A stretch of DNA of 64,000 nt from Favolaschia claudopus (Eukaryota; Basidiomycota; Agaricomycetes; Agaricales; Mycenaceae), in NCBI GenBank assembly GCA_037176885.1, contig JAWWNJ010000034.1, positions 186,001-250,000 of the forward strand, written 5' to 3'. This document shows, in pieces, positions 53,830-64,000 of this stretch (position 1 is its first letter; each line of letters begins with the position of its first letter). A program made the translations under genes and the position numbers. A model generated the notes under the pieces. That model had not been told where the DNA came from. It worked only from the letters and a program-made list of their open reading frames with translations, and made no database searches.

Positions 53830-55250
53830 AATGGCGCCGCGCAGCGGAAGAAAAAAACGACTTATACGCACAAAATCAGTCGGGAATACTAATGAATAGA
53901 ACACAGCGTACCCACCACCGTAGCCGCGCAGCGAAGAAAATTTTCTTCGTTTTCGCAAACTGTATGATTGAGTGTGTTGGTTGATGACTTCAACTCGTGG
54001 CCGCGCAGCGGAAGAAAAAAGAAATTGGCAGTCGAAATCAGACAGAGAATGCATCAGAAGTGTGGTATTACACGCACCTGAATACCCAGAGACTGAAAGC
54101 CGCGCTCGCGGGACCGCGAAATCTCGAATTTCCAATTCGGTGTGTTGGGTGTCGACGACGATGAAGAGGCCCGCGCAGCGGGAGAAAAAAGTTCTGGATA
54201 GTTGGAGTTAGTGTAGAGATGAGCAGAATGAGGGTGATAACGTACCGAAAGGTGTTCGCTCGGCGGACGCTCGTGAATCAGGATTGTGTTCGTGGGACTA
54301 GACGACGACGGAGGTTGATTGCCGCGCAGCGGAGATTTTTTTGGCTGAGAACGTAGAATGAGCGTAAACAACATAGAGAATGAGAGTGAGAACTCACTTC
54401 GTTAGGCGCTGAGATGGTGGCTTGCGGGATGGCGAAGATTTGAATTTGAAAACCGAGGTTGAAGTTGCGGCGCTGATGACGGGAAGAAGCAGTGAGAAAA
54501 GAGGATGACAAGCCGAAGACCTGCAAATGCGAAACAAAAACTTACCTTACGTCCAACATAGCCGACTTCCGTAACATGCTGAGCTGACCAAAATGGCGCT
54601 GGCGGGACGGAGATGCGTCCACTCAAACCAATAGCGCCGCTACGCGGCGCCAGCACCGACGACGATGACCGAATGCCGATACTGCTCGCTGCTTGAGACG
54701 TCGGGCGCGTGTATTTGCCTGCCGGCAGCAAAAGTCTTCCCGCAAATGCACTGAAATGCGTCAAAAATGAACACATGATGAGCAAAAAAACTGACTTACG
54801 TCGCTCGCGGGAACGCGATACGTATAGTCAAAGGTGTTGGCGCCGCTTCGCGGCGCGTCGCTGACGATGACAGCATCGAAGCTCTTGATTAACAGCGGGA
54901 GTATTCGCTGCGTTACGCGTCGGGGGCGGGGGTTAGCCTGCCGGCAGCCAAAACCTCTGAAAAAAGGGCGTCAGAGGGGAGAAAGATTGGGTAAGGGTGA
55001 GCCTACCTCTAGTATCACTCGCAGGACGACGATACATGGTGTGAACGCAATAGCGCCGCTGCGCGGCGCAGCGGCAACACAGCAACAAAAATAAAAGCTT
55101 TGAGGGACGGCAGCTGAACTCGCTGCTTGATGCGCCGGGGGCGTGCTTTTGCCTGCCGGCAGCAAAAACCCTTGAAAAAAAGGCGTCAGAAGGGAGAAAA
55201 ATGGAGTCAAAGTGCACCTACCTCAGGTCCCGCTCGCGGGACGTCGATAG
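53830..55250. repeat. GC-hairpin satellite, unit B
   Basis: The ccgcgcagcgg motif plus A-tract occurs at 53836, 53924, 54001, 54172 and 54325. The three-motif 200-215-bp units (about 54598, 54800, 55015, 55230) follow in the same order as in unit A. The hairpin core gcgccgctgcgcggcgc is conserved even where it varies (gcgccgctacgcggcgc, gcgccgcttcgcggcgc change only the loop). Confidence 0.65.
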
Positions 55251-56992
55251 GCATAGTCGACGCATGAAAAGCAGGCTCTTGAGGTGGACATTGAAGAAGA
55301 TTGGGGGAAGTAGAGGGCGAAGAAAGAGGGAGAGGAATTGTGGGGGTGGAAATGGCGGGGAACTGGTGGTGCTGGAAAGAAACCAAGTCTTTGCTTTGGT
55401 TCTGTTGATGTCTGACTCGCTAGATCGGCGTCGGCTGTGCTTCTCCTTGCCAGCAAATGCCGGCGAATTGGTTTTGAATGTATCAAAACAGCTCCGAAGT
55501 TGATATTTCCGATGTGAATTATGCGTGTCGGGCGCCGCGCCGCCCTGTAAAATTTTGAACCATCTTCAACGCTGGCGCTGCGATAACTCACAGCTGGGAT
55601 TCTCACATCCTTGCGCTGGGCCAGACCACAGATCAAGCAGAAGAAAGATTCCTTGAGTCGGGCAAAAGAAATTTCACGAGACAGACCTCTCCGTAATGAA
55701 GTTTCAAAATGTTTGATGACTAGTGCGTAACATAAGTGATTCGCGGTGGTCAAGTCAGAAAACTCAGAAAGCAAACTAAGTATGTGAGACTCTTCAGGGA
55801 CGGATTATTTCTCTGCATGCGAGATTCTGAGCACACAGAACAAAGCTTCAGCCAGAGCAAAAAAAAAAAAAACCCCGCCAGAGCTCAAGCCTCGCCCAGG
55901 TTGTTATCACTCGAAGCATTGAGTTCTCGTAAACCAGACAGCCGAAATTGAGTGGTCGCCCAGAGAAGCCCCGCCATGCCCGAGCCAGCTCACAGTCCGA
56001 AGAAAAATGTCGAAATAGGCCCATGGAATTAGATGCGGCGGTTTCCCGTCGATTCGCCGTCAGAACGCGTCGCGCGCGTGAGCGCGCCATGCCGGTATGT
56101 TGACCCCTTCGCGCTGGCGCGCTGGTCGTGGGCAAAGACCCTTCAAAAAGATTAGATGGAGGGAAGAGAAAGACGTGGCACTGTCGGCCGAACGGTAATC
56201 CGATCAGATCAATGATATCTTTCCTCAAACAGGAAATTCCGAACATTGGCTTTTACCACCACCATCGACGGCTGCGGACGCTGGGCTCCGCTGCGATTGC
56301 GACTCAATTCTACTCCACTACACTCTACTACACCTAAACTTTCTATCTCTGGCCTTCTATTCCCTCAGGGGCGCCTCAACACGGCAAACGAGGACTTGCG
56401 CGCATTTTCAAAAAATCGCCGTCTGGACAGGCCCTACCCCGGCAGCATGACTCAAAACTTGCGGAGCCGGTAGCAAAGGGATACCCGCGACGTCGGAGAG
56501 TGCTCTGGAGCGATCGGACAAGATTAGCGCGGGTTTGCGACCGGAGGAATTCAGGTGTGTCGCAACAATTTTCGCTTGTACGGCCGTGTGAAGCTGATAC
56601 ATACCTCTCTTGGCAGTCTAAATGTTGTTTTTTGCGAGCAACTCGACAGCTCTTGCGGTCTGCTAACTTACAGCGCCGTCCCTACGTCCAACTCGACGAT
56701 TCACCCCTATTCCCAACTCTCGGCTTTCCTGAAGGCCTTCCCCCAACTCTCCTCGTGTGACGATGCTGAACGTCACATCATCAGTCACGCGGATCTTGCT
56801 TGACGTGCGTGTATTTTCCATGGAGCTCGTTGCTGACTTACGAATATTTTCAACTTCTAGCATATTCCGTGTCTCCGCCGCCCATGCGACTGAATAGCAC
56901 GGCCATGAGCGCTTCTCAGACAGGCCTGTTGATCCCGTAGACCACGCAAGCAGGATTGGGTGACGGCGGGCCGCCTCTCGTCTATAAAGACC

Positions 56993-56999
56993 CGGTGAG
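56993..56999 (+). promoter_or_regulatory. TATA box of the intron-rich transcription unit, copy B
   Basis: TATAAAG in the conserved gccgcctctcgtctataaaga block, equivalent to 47204. Confidence 0.5.
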
Positions 57000-59330
57000 T
57001 TTTGTTGATCTGCAGCGTTCACCGCACCACCCACTTGCCTCTCTCCCTCGTATTCACCCTTACTTTGTTCATCCTTGCTATTACCTCTCAATTTCACTTC
57101 AATTCGACTGTACTCGCCTTCCTTTCCCTTTCAACTCCTTCATTTCGACGCTTTTGCGCTTCAACCCAGCTTTCGGCCTTAATCGGCTTTCTCTCGGCTC
57201 TCACTTCTGCGTTAACTCTCATGTCGACGACTTGTCGTTTGTGACCTCAACCTTAGCTCTCATTCTTCTCATGGACTGAGTCTCATTCTTTTCTAATCCT
57301 AGGCTCTATTACTTACTCTGGTGCGTCGCTACTTCGTCAGTATTGAACTGACTTCAATTTTTCCTGTACAGTATTGCGTCGACTTGTGATACAGTGAGTT
57401 GTCGCTTTCAACCGTTCAAATTTCTTACTGACCTTCCAATTAGCTTTATTTCTTCTATTTTATTCAGTTCATGCTATCTGCGATGGACATCGTGACTGCC
57501 TCAACGCTGAACCCGTCTTCAAGTTATATTTCAACGAGTTTGTATAGGTAAGTGAATTCATTCGTTTGAATACCTCAAGCCGTTATTGATCTTTCATTCA
57601 GTTTCGATTCATTCTTACCTTGTATGAGATGTTCACTTCGACTGTCTGCTTAAGGTAAGTGTGTTGCTTATTGAATTCAACTTTGAACGACTGACCGTTT
57701 GATAGTTCCCTGAGATGCACATTTTGACTGTCTATTAGGTAAGTTCTAATACCGCTATCATCAACGATTACTGACTGTTCTCAGCAGTCTCGTTTGACCT
57801 ATCCCTTGAATGGGACGCGTTCATTTCAAGTAACCATTCAAAACTCTAACCTGGATTGACTCGGGCGCCGTCTCAAGGTGAATTTTGTCATCCTTCCTCT
57901 CCTCCTCATGGCCTCATTCAATTCTTCTATTGACTCTTGGGTTGTTGCGATTCAAATCCCTTGTGAGTGCTTTGACTTGATCATCATTGGTTTACTTTCT
58001 CTTATACGCTTCAATTGGAGCTCACTTTCGGTTTACAATCAGGTTTCAATTCGTCGACTTGAATCTGTCTCGAAACTGTTCACTCACTCGTCCTTCGTGA
58101 GTCCAATCCAAACCTTCAATTCAACTTAACACTTACTCTTTGAATAGCCTGTATTTCTTCGAATGACTGATTCAACTCGATATTAACCTCGAATTCAGAC
58201 TTCAATAGGGTTGCAATCGAAGGTATGTAACCGCGACGCACGATGCTCTTCGACCTCTATGTGAGTCTTTGGGTTCAACCATTTATTCATTCACTCACTG
58301 TAATCTGCCTTGTCCAGCCCGACTCCACAGGCAAACTGTGCAGCCTTGGATACCGAAGCTATGCCGGTACGTCCATCCTTCCATCGCTTTCTATTCACCA
58401 CAAATGAATGCTGACTTCGATTCCGTTATCCTAGAACGTCGAGACTATGCCCGTTTGACTCTGGATGCAAAACTTGGTTGGGTCAGCTCTCAAGAGTCGC
58501 GCGCGCGTGTGCTTGCGAGGTATGATATAAGTATATCAACTTCGATATCAACTTCGACTCAACTTATACCTTTGGATCTGAATTAGATTGGTCTTTGGGC
58601 TTGGATGTGTCGATGATTCGAGGTAAGCATTGGTATACCTCTATACAACGCGTTACCTCACTAACCTGTTCACATTAGCTCGACGGAGTGTTGCTACGAT
58701 TCGGGGTTCAAGTCAAATTCAAGTAAGCTAAGTTTTGAATTTCTTTCAATTCAACCGACCCACCCGTTTGTAACCGTCTATATGTTAGATTAGACCGAGT
58801 TCCGGTTGACTTGGACGTTCAAGTTTTGATCAAGAGCAAATCAAAGTTGAAAGGTACGTGCTTACTTTACTTTACATTTCATTTCATTCCGTTCTTCGAG
58901 TCCAGTCCTTGATTCTGAGAATCAAGTATATATTGACTTAGACTTCATTCGATAGTCTGAGTTCGATTTCTATTCGCACTTGAGACTTTCAGATCCAACC
59001 ATTGATTGACTCGAAACTTTCTCTCTGAGTTTCGCATCGTTTCGTTAGTTTCTTGCCCTTCCTGTACTTGTACTCACCTTTCTCTCTTTGCAGACTTTTC
59101 GATTCAAATCTTCAATTCTGGTGTTTCCGCGTCCGCTGAACGCGGTATTCCTAGGCTCACGGTACGCCGGTTTGTGATGTGGACTCATCTTCTTCCTGGT
59201 TCTCCGCTTCAAGATTTCTTTCCTTTCCCATTACCTTCCTTTGCCTCGCTTCAATCCGCTCAATTCAACGTTTGCGATTTGAGTTACTCACTGACGATTC
59301 ACCCCGCAAGTTCATTTGATTCAATTTGAT
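57000..59330 (+). ncRNA. Putative multi-intron, possibly non-coding transcription unit, copy B
   Basis: Same architecture as 47211-49330. Shared exon-like blocks include gccg-a(a/g)ctatgccggt, cgagactatgcccgt-tga-tct and tcgcgcgcgcgtg-ttgcgaggtat. Splice-like dinucleotides are kept at the equivalent places, although much of the first kilobase (57.1-58.1 kb) has diverged from copy A. Confidence 0.4.
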
Positions 59331-59459
59331 TCAACTTCATTTCATCGGCTTCGACTATACTTACACGGTAGCCTATCGACGTCTTTCCACCCGCCTCCCC
59401 GCAACTCACCCGCGTTCCAGCCTCCTCCTCCGTTTGTTGATTCCGTTTCCCGCACAAAT

Positions 59460-59840
59460 CAACGCAAGTTGATCTGTCACATAGGTTAGTGAACCCGTTT
59501 CTTTTGTCGTCAAAAACAAAAGAACTGACCCTTATTTCGAAGTACGCATCATCTCCGGTGCCTCCCCGCACGCGCCGTACCCGCCTATCCGAATTTATTC
59601 ACGGACTGTGTGTCTGCTTACTGAGGTCAGATATTTCGTTTCACTCGTTCGCGATCAAAGTCAAAAGGGCTTACTTTGATTTTATAGCGCATCTTCGAGT
59701 CGGTCGGCGCGCAGCGCCGACGGGACGGTCTCAATCGATGGAGAGGACGGCGTCGGGGAGAGCGGGTGCGGGTCCTAGGTAGCGCGGGGCGAAAATTTGA
59801 AGTCGGGGAACGGTGGGGTTGGGAGCTAGTGTGTCAAGAA
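59460..59840 (+). repeat. Highly conserved 0.35-kb block with open frame, copy B
   Basis: Equivalent of 49500-49880. The open frame 59489-59782 is conserved without any indel. Confidence 0.45.
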
Positions 59841-61285
59841 GCGAAGGGGACGGGCGTGGGGTGCGTGGGCGACTCTATGTCGTCGGCGCAAGGCGGCTAA
59901 CAGCTCGAGGGGCAGCGTATTGGAGTGTGCAGGTGAGAAGTAGGGCGTGGGTGTTGTCAGCGGGGAGCGGGAAAGCGAGAGAAGGGTGGGACGCACCTGT
60001 GTATAGTAGATGGCAGCGTTGGCGCTGACGGCGGCGGCGGCAGACAATGATGCCGAGGGTGGGGTTGATGAGGTTCTTGGCAGCGCCGGCGACGGCGAGG
60101 GCGGTGTGTCACGGGGGGATTGAGTCGAAGGTTAGTGAGTTCTGTGTTTTCAAAAGCGGGGAAGGGTCTTGATTGAGATTCATGTGCGTACAGCGGAGTA
60201 AATGGGTGCGATGAAGAGAGTCGGCGTCGTGCCCGGTGGTGGAAGCATGGAGGGAGGTGCGGTAGGGATGACAAAGGTAGCGGAGAGCGGGGAGGCGAGG
60301 GAGGCGTTGAGCCAAGCACCTAGTCGACCGCGAAGAAGGCGGACGAGGTGGGTGTGGGAGTATCATGAATGAGTAGTCGTAGTGAGGGCGGGAGCTGCAA
60401 GGTGAGTGAGAAGTAAGGCAAGAGAAAAAGGCGACAACACGCACTTTCGCGAGCTCGACCTCTCACTGGCTCTCAGGTGTATACGTGTACGCGGGGGCGA
60501 GTCAGCATGAATCGGACGAGGAGGTGGGTGATGTATGGCGGCGGACAGATTCTTTGTGAGATGGTCAGCTGTGAGCGGCGAGCGAGGGGTAGCGCACACA
60601 CCTTTGAGAGGGGCGGTCACCGTTGTCGGGCACAACACTGCAAAATAGACGGTCTGAACCGTGAACGGAAAGCGGGAGAGCGCAGACCTTGACTCATGCC
60701 GGATGGTACAAGCTCTGCTGAGGAGAAAGATGAGGGGGAGCAGGGAAGAAACGGGCTGAAACAACGAACGGAGATCGGCTCACGAAAGTGGGCACACTTT
60801 CACGTTCACGGCGCTTTTGAAAATTTCGTGCTGACAACGTTATCTCCGTGTCCGTTTTGGTCCGGCGTTTGAGGATTGTAGAGGGATACTCAGGGATTTG
60901 GCTCCAGAGATGCTCGGATGAGCTGGAAGCAAATAGAGGGCAGGGGAAGAAAGACAAGATACATACGAGACATCGAGACAGGGAGAATTTGTTGCGGAAA
61001 AAAAGAACGCATTCGACATCGGCTAAGTATTCGGCCGGATGCTGCCGGATGTCATCCCGGCATGTTGCGGTATTTGTTCCCACGAATTTCCTTCGAGGAA
61101 CAGACTCACTCAAGCATTACTATTCAACGAAGTCTGGTTCACCCCAACATATCTCTTGTCCTTCGCACACCAACGCAGCAAATCATACATACATTCATTC
61201 GCGATTGCGAATACTATTCGTCGTAAGTACATAACAAATACCGTCAACAATATCATAATTACTCAAATTCGTGTCGACATGAACT

Positions 61286-63260
61286 TCAGAGCACGTAACG
61301 GAAATCCTAGGATCGAAGATCAACACGCTTGGCCCAAGGAAGCCAGTATAGACGACGGGGGGAAAAAACCACACCTTATTCTCATACTCTGTCTTATCCT
61401 GCATCCCCGCCTCCTTTGCAGCAGCGACATCTGGCTCCCCATACTTATTGTCGCGGCGCTTGTTTATGGTGAACATGCTAGAGACGTCGGCGCATGAGTA
61501 TCGCTTAGATGGAGACTTGGAAGATTGGAGAAGAGAAATTGACGCACTAGATGAGGAGCGTAATTTGACAGACGAGTTTAATCTGTAGAGTAGGAAGATG
61601 AGTCTAGCGAGTCGGCAAGAATGACAAGTGAACACACAGTGTATCCTGCTAGGAGTCCGGCCGTGGCGTCTTGCTGCATTGTCGTCAGTCTCAATCCATG
61701 ATCTGCAAAATTGAAGATCAACTCACATAAAAAGGTGCCTGAGATTGTTTGCTACGAAACGACTGTCAAGTCAAGCTCCGAATTGGATTCGTTAGAAGAT
61801 GCCTTACACCCTACGAATGAGAATCATTGGCAAGACAGTTGCGATATAAGGTATTGAAAGACGTACACAAATGGTCCCGCGACATTCCCAAAGCAGTAAG
61901 CAGTACTATGAACCAGACCGATACTTTTCAGCGCTACTTCTGAGTAGGTGATCTCGATTCTGAACTTACAAAATCACGGCAGACGCAATCGTCTGTTTGT
62001 GTGTGAGCCGCGGGCATTACAAGAGTGTCAGCCGGCAAATGAACGTACCCGATGCGTATACCCTCCCATATTCGACGAGACCATCACCAAACTCGCTGCC
62101 TACAGCACAAAACAAAGCAACATGAATACGAATCCCGGACTCGACGAAGAAATTAATCAAGCACGTACGAATCCAACCGACTGACAATTAACCAGCCAAA
62201 ACGAAACCAAGCGCTGCCAAACGAGATGACGGGGGAGGTATGCCATGCAAGCAGCGGAGACGACGCAGATGATGTTCGCACCCGTGGATGCGAGGAGACG
62301 GGCTAGAGGCGGACGTATCATCAGCGCACAGCAAGGAAGAGATATGATTTTGTGAGATAAATGGATGAGAAGAGAAGAGACGCACTGTTCTTGAAATTAA
62401 GGGTGATGACACCGCCCACAACGAGTGCGACGATTTGCGTGATGTCGCCGACGCTCTTGAGGACGGTGGTTTTCGTTGCTAGAAAAAGATGGTTGTGAAC
62501 ATTGCATCAATGACGGTGACGGACGGGTTCATCGAGAAAGCGTACTGGAGAAGCCCATGTCTTTTCTGGAGGAATGAATGAATACGTTGGTTGGGGGGTT
62601 GAACGGAAAGAGGGGAACGTACATGATAACAGACGAAAAGTTGCTGTGGAACACACATTTATATACTCAACACTTATTCGAAGCGTATTATGATAAAAAA
62701 CGCACCTAACAACACCATTCGGGATAGCAGCAGCGAACACCGACGAGAAAAGGATCCAAATCTTGATATCCTTGACTGCGACAATCGGGATGTATAGTCA
62801 GTTCAGATTCAAATGCGCGAAGTCAGAATATAGCATAGAAATAATACAGCACGCACCGGCAACCCACACCTGTTCCTTCTTGAACTTCTTATTCTTGATC
62901 CCAAGCTGGTTGGCAGCGACGCGTTGGACGGCGAGGACGCGCATCTCGGGCTTCAGGAAGCGGGCGGAGGCCTGCAGGCGTGTGGTGTAGGACCAGGTAT
63001 ATATGTAATTGGGTGATAAGGAAGAGAGAAATGAGAAATGATCGAAGGTAAAGCGACGAACGTACGGGAGAATCTGGGAGGAAGAACAGTATGATGAAGG
63101 ACCAGGCCATCGTCACGGCGCCGAGGATGTAGAATCTGGCGATAAATAATTTTCAGCATGATATCTTGAGTGGAGTCGAAGATACGCTACGCACATGTAC
63201 TGCCATTTCTCTGGTCCCGGAGCGGTGGGGCTGATTTTCGAGATACCGGCTGAGTGAATG
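61286..63260 (-). pseudogene. DAL5-like MFS transporter, C-terminal half, copy C
   Basis: Exon series as in copy B, including the KDIKIWILFSSVFAAAIPNG exon (about 62700-62785), ending DFRYVL with a stop at 61286. The upstream part reads SSFSSIIHSAGISKISPTAPG and then loses MFS similarity. Same 5' truncation as A and B, so the truncation predates the tandem amplification. Confidence 0.75.
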
Positions 63261-63879
63261 ATCGAGGAAAAGCTACTGGGGACGAGGAATGGTACGAGTA
63301 TAGAGAAGTAGAAGTAAGTAAGAGGTGATTGCCGAAGTTGAACTTGCGTAAGTTGAAAATTCCGTCTCGTAAGTTGAATTTCTGGTTGAATTTTGACATT
63401 ACGACCCCGCGCTCTTGCCCCGACAGAAGCTCGCGGCCACGACACAAGGTCGCGGCGGTTGGACCTGGCAATTTATATGTTTTTGGGCGCGCACGGACCT
63501 CTTAATTGTTTGGCCGCGCATTTTGACTGGCGAGCCTTGGAGAAAAATTTGAAATTTAGACCCACAAGAAGCCCGTTTCCCGGTGCTTTTCGGGGTCCTG
63601 GTACGTACACCAATCTACGGCGGAGATCTAAGTTTACAGCTCTAGATCTACTAACTACCGGGGCAAAGACCAGAATTCTGTTGTCCCCAGAATTCTGTTG
63701 TACACAGTGAAAATTTGAAGTCCGTACTCACCTCTATCACCTCGTAGTTTGAAGTCCCCGCTGAGCGATTGATTTCTTGAGTGCATTGGAGTCAGGTGAG
63801 ATGCGTAGAAGAGAAGATCGACTCACCAATGAGTATGTAGCAAAATAATAGAAAGAATTGACTGTTGAGGGACTTGTAG

Positions 63880-64000
63880 ACGGCGCCGCGCAGCGGAAGA
63901 AAAAGTACACTATAGTCGGGAAATCAGCCTGAAAGCAGTATACTCACCACGTCACGACTCAGCCGCACAGCGAGCAAAAACTCTTCAACTTCGTCAACTT
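63880..64000. repeat. GC-hairpin satellite, unit C (start only)
   Basis: gcgccgcgcagcggaagaaaaa at 63881 and a diverged ccgcacagcgagcaaaaa at 63963 match the first two motifs of units A and B. Confidence 0.6.

Larger units (their letters stand above)
50643..60696. repeat. Tandem unit B (about 10.1 kb)
   Basis: Second copy of the unit, in the same order as unit A. Its leader lacks the 90-bp stretch (atgccg-at-gtaca...gagatcggctcac) present at 40414 and 60697. Confidence 0.8.
60697..64000. repeat. Tandem unit C (partial, runs off the window)
   Basis: Third copy. It begins with the same atgccg-at-gtaca stretch that starts unit A and continues past the MFS fragment to the first ccgcgcagcgg motifs (63884, 63964). 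Confidence 0.8.

Noticed and set aside
40414..64000. The 10-kb tandem array as ribosomal DNA
   Set aside because: Unit length is suggestive, but no 18S, 5.8S or 28S sequence is recognisable. The unit contains protein-gene exons and satellites instead.
1..64000. LTR retrotransposon
   Set aside because: I saw no reverse transcriptase, integrase or gag-type sequence and no long direct repeats with TG/CA ends.

Overview
The window looks like nuclear DNA of a mushroom-forming basidiomycete (Agaricomycete-like). The genes carry many 45-70 nt GT-AG introns with fungal branch-point motifs. The gene content is typical of that group: an F-box gene, a membrane-anchored A1 aspartic protease, a wax-synthase/MBOAT acyltransferase, an RTC4-like-domain gene and a Tnp2 (CACTA) transposase. 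Ordinary genes are sparse. Most of the sequence is repeats, broken genes and non-coding structure, so I read it as an accessory, repeat-rich region.

Layout. 1-3.2 kb and 8-14.8 kb hold a dispersed family of about 80-105 nt tRNA-like modules. They have a T-arm/B-box core, often a 7-bp acceptor stem that can be paired, and often a poly-T run downstream. They point right (+) up to 10.86 kb and left (-) from 13.3 kb onward, and an F-box gene (11.8-13.1 kb) sits between the two groups. One module is split by a 1,014-bp foldback MITE with a perfect 6-bp target duplication. 3.6-7.7 kb holds an unrecognised multi-exon gene, a small putative gene and a decayed tandem duplication. 15.4-21.2 kb is the most conventional part: an SDR, an aspartic protease and a disordered Ser/Ala/Arg-rich protein, all on the minus strand.

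22.5-38.0 kb is one structure. A minus-strand paralogue of RPB1, the largest RNA polymerase II subunit, is interrupted by an 11,184-bp CACTA transposon (22772-33955). The transposon has CACTA termini, a 4-bp AGAT target duplication, subterminal arrays of roughly 23-bp palindromes, a Tnp2-like transposase and a cargo gene with an RTC4-like domain. Removing the element and one AGAT copy restores the RPB1 reading frame exactly. The RPB1 copy keeps its introns but has lost the N-terminal clamp and the CTD. It also has Lys in place of the first catalytic Asp of the NADFDGD motif and a replaced trigger loop.

39.1-40.4 kb is an MBOAT acyltransferase. From about 40.4 kb to the window end lies a tandem array of a roughly 10-kb unit (two full copies and part of a third). 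Each unit carries a 5'-truncated DAL5-like MFS transporter pseudogene. The two full copies also carry a GC-hairpin satellite, a TATA promoter and an intron-rich transcription unit of about 2 kb without a convincing ORF. The third copy has only its first satellite motifs before the window ends.

Exon limits are hand-read from splice consensus and are approximate unless a full set is given. Family names come from recognised sequence patterns, not from a database search.
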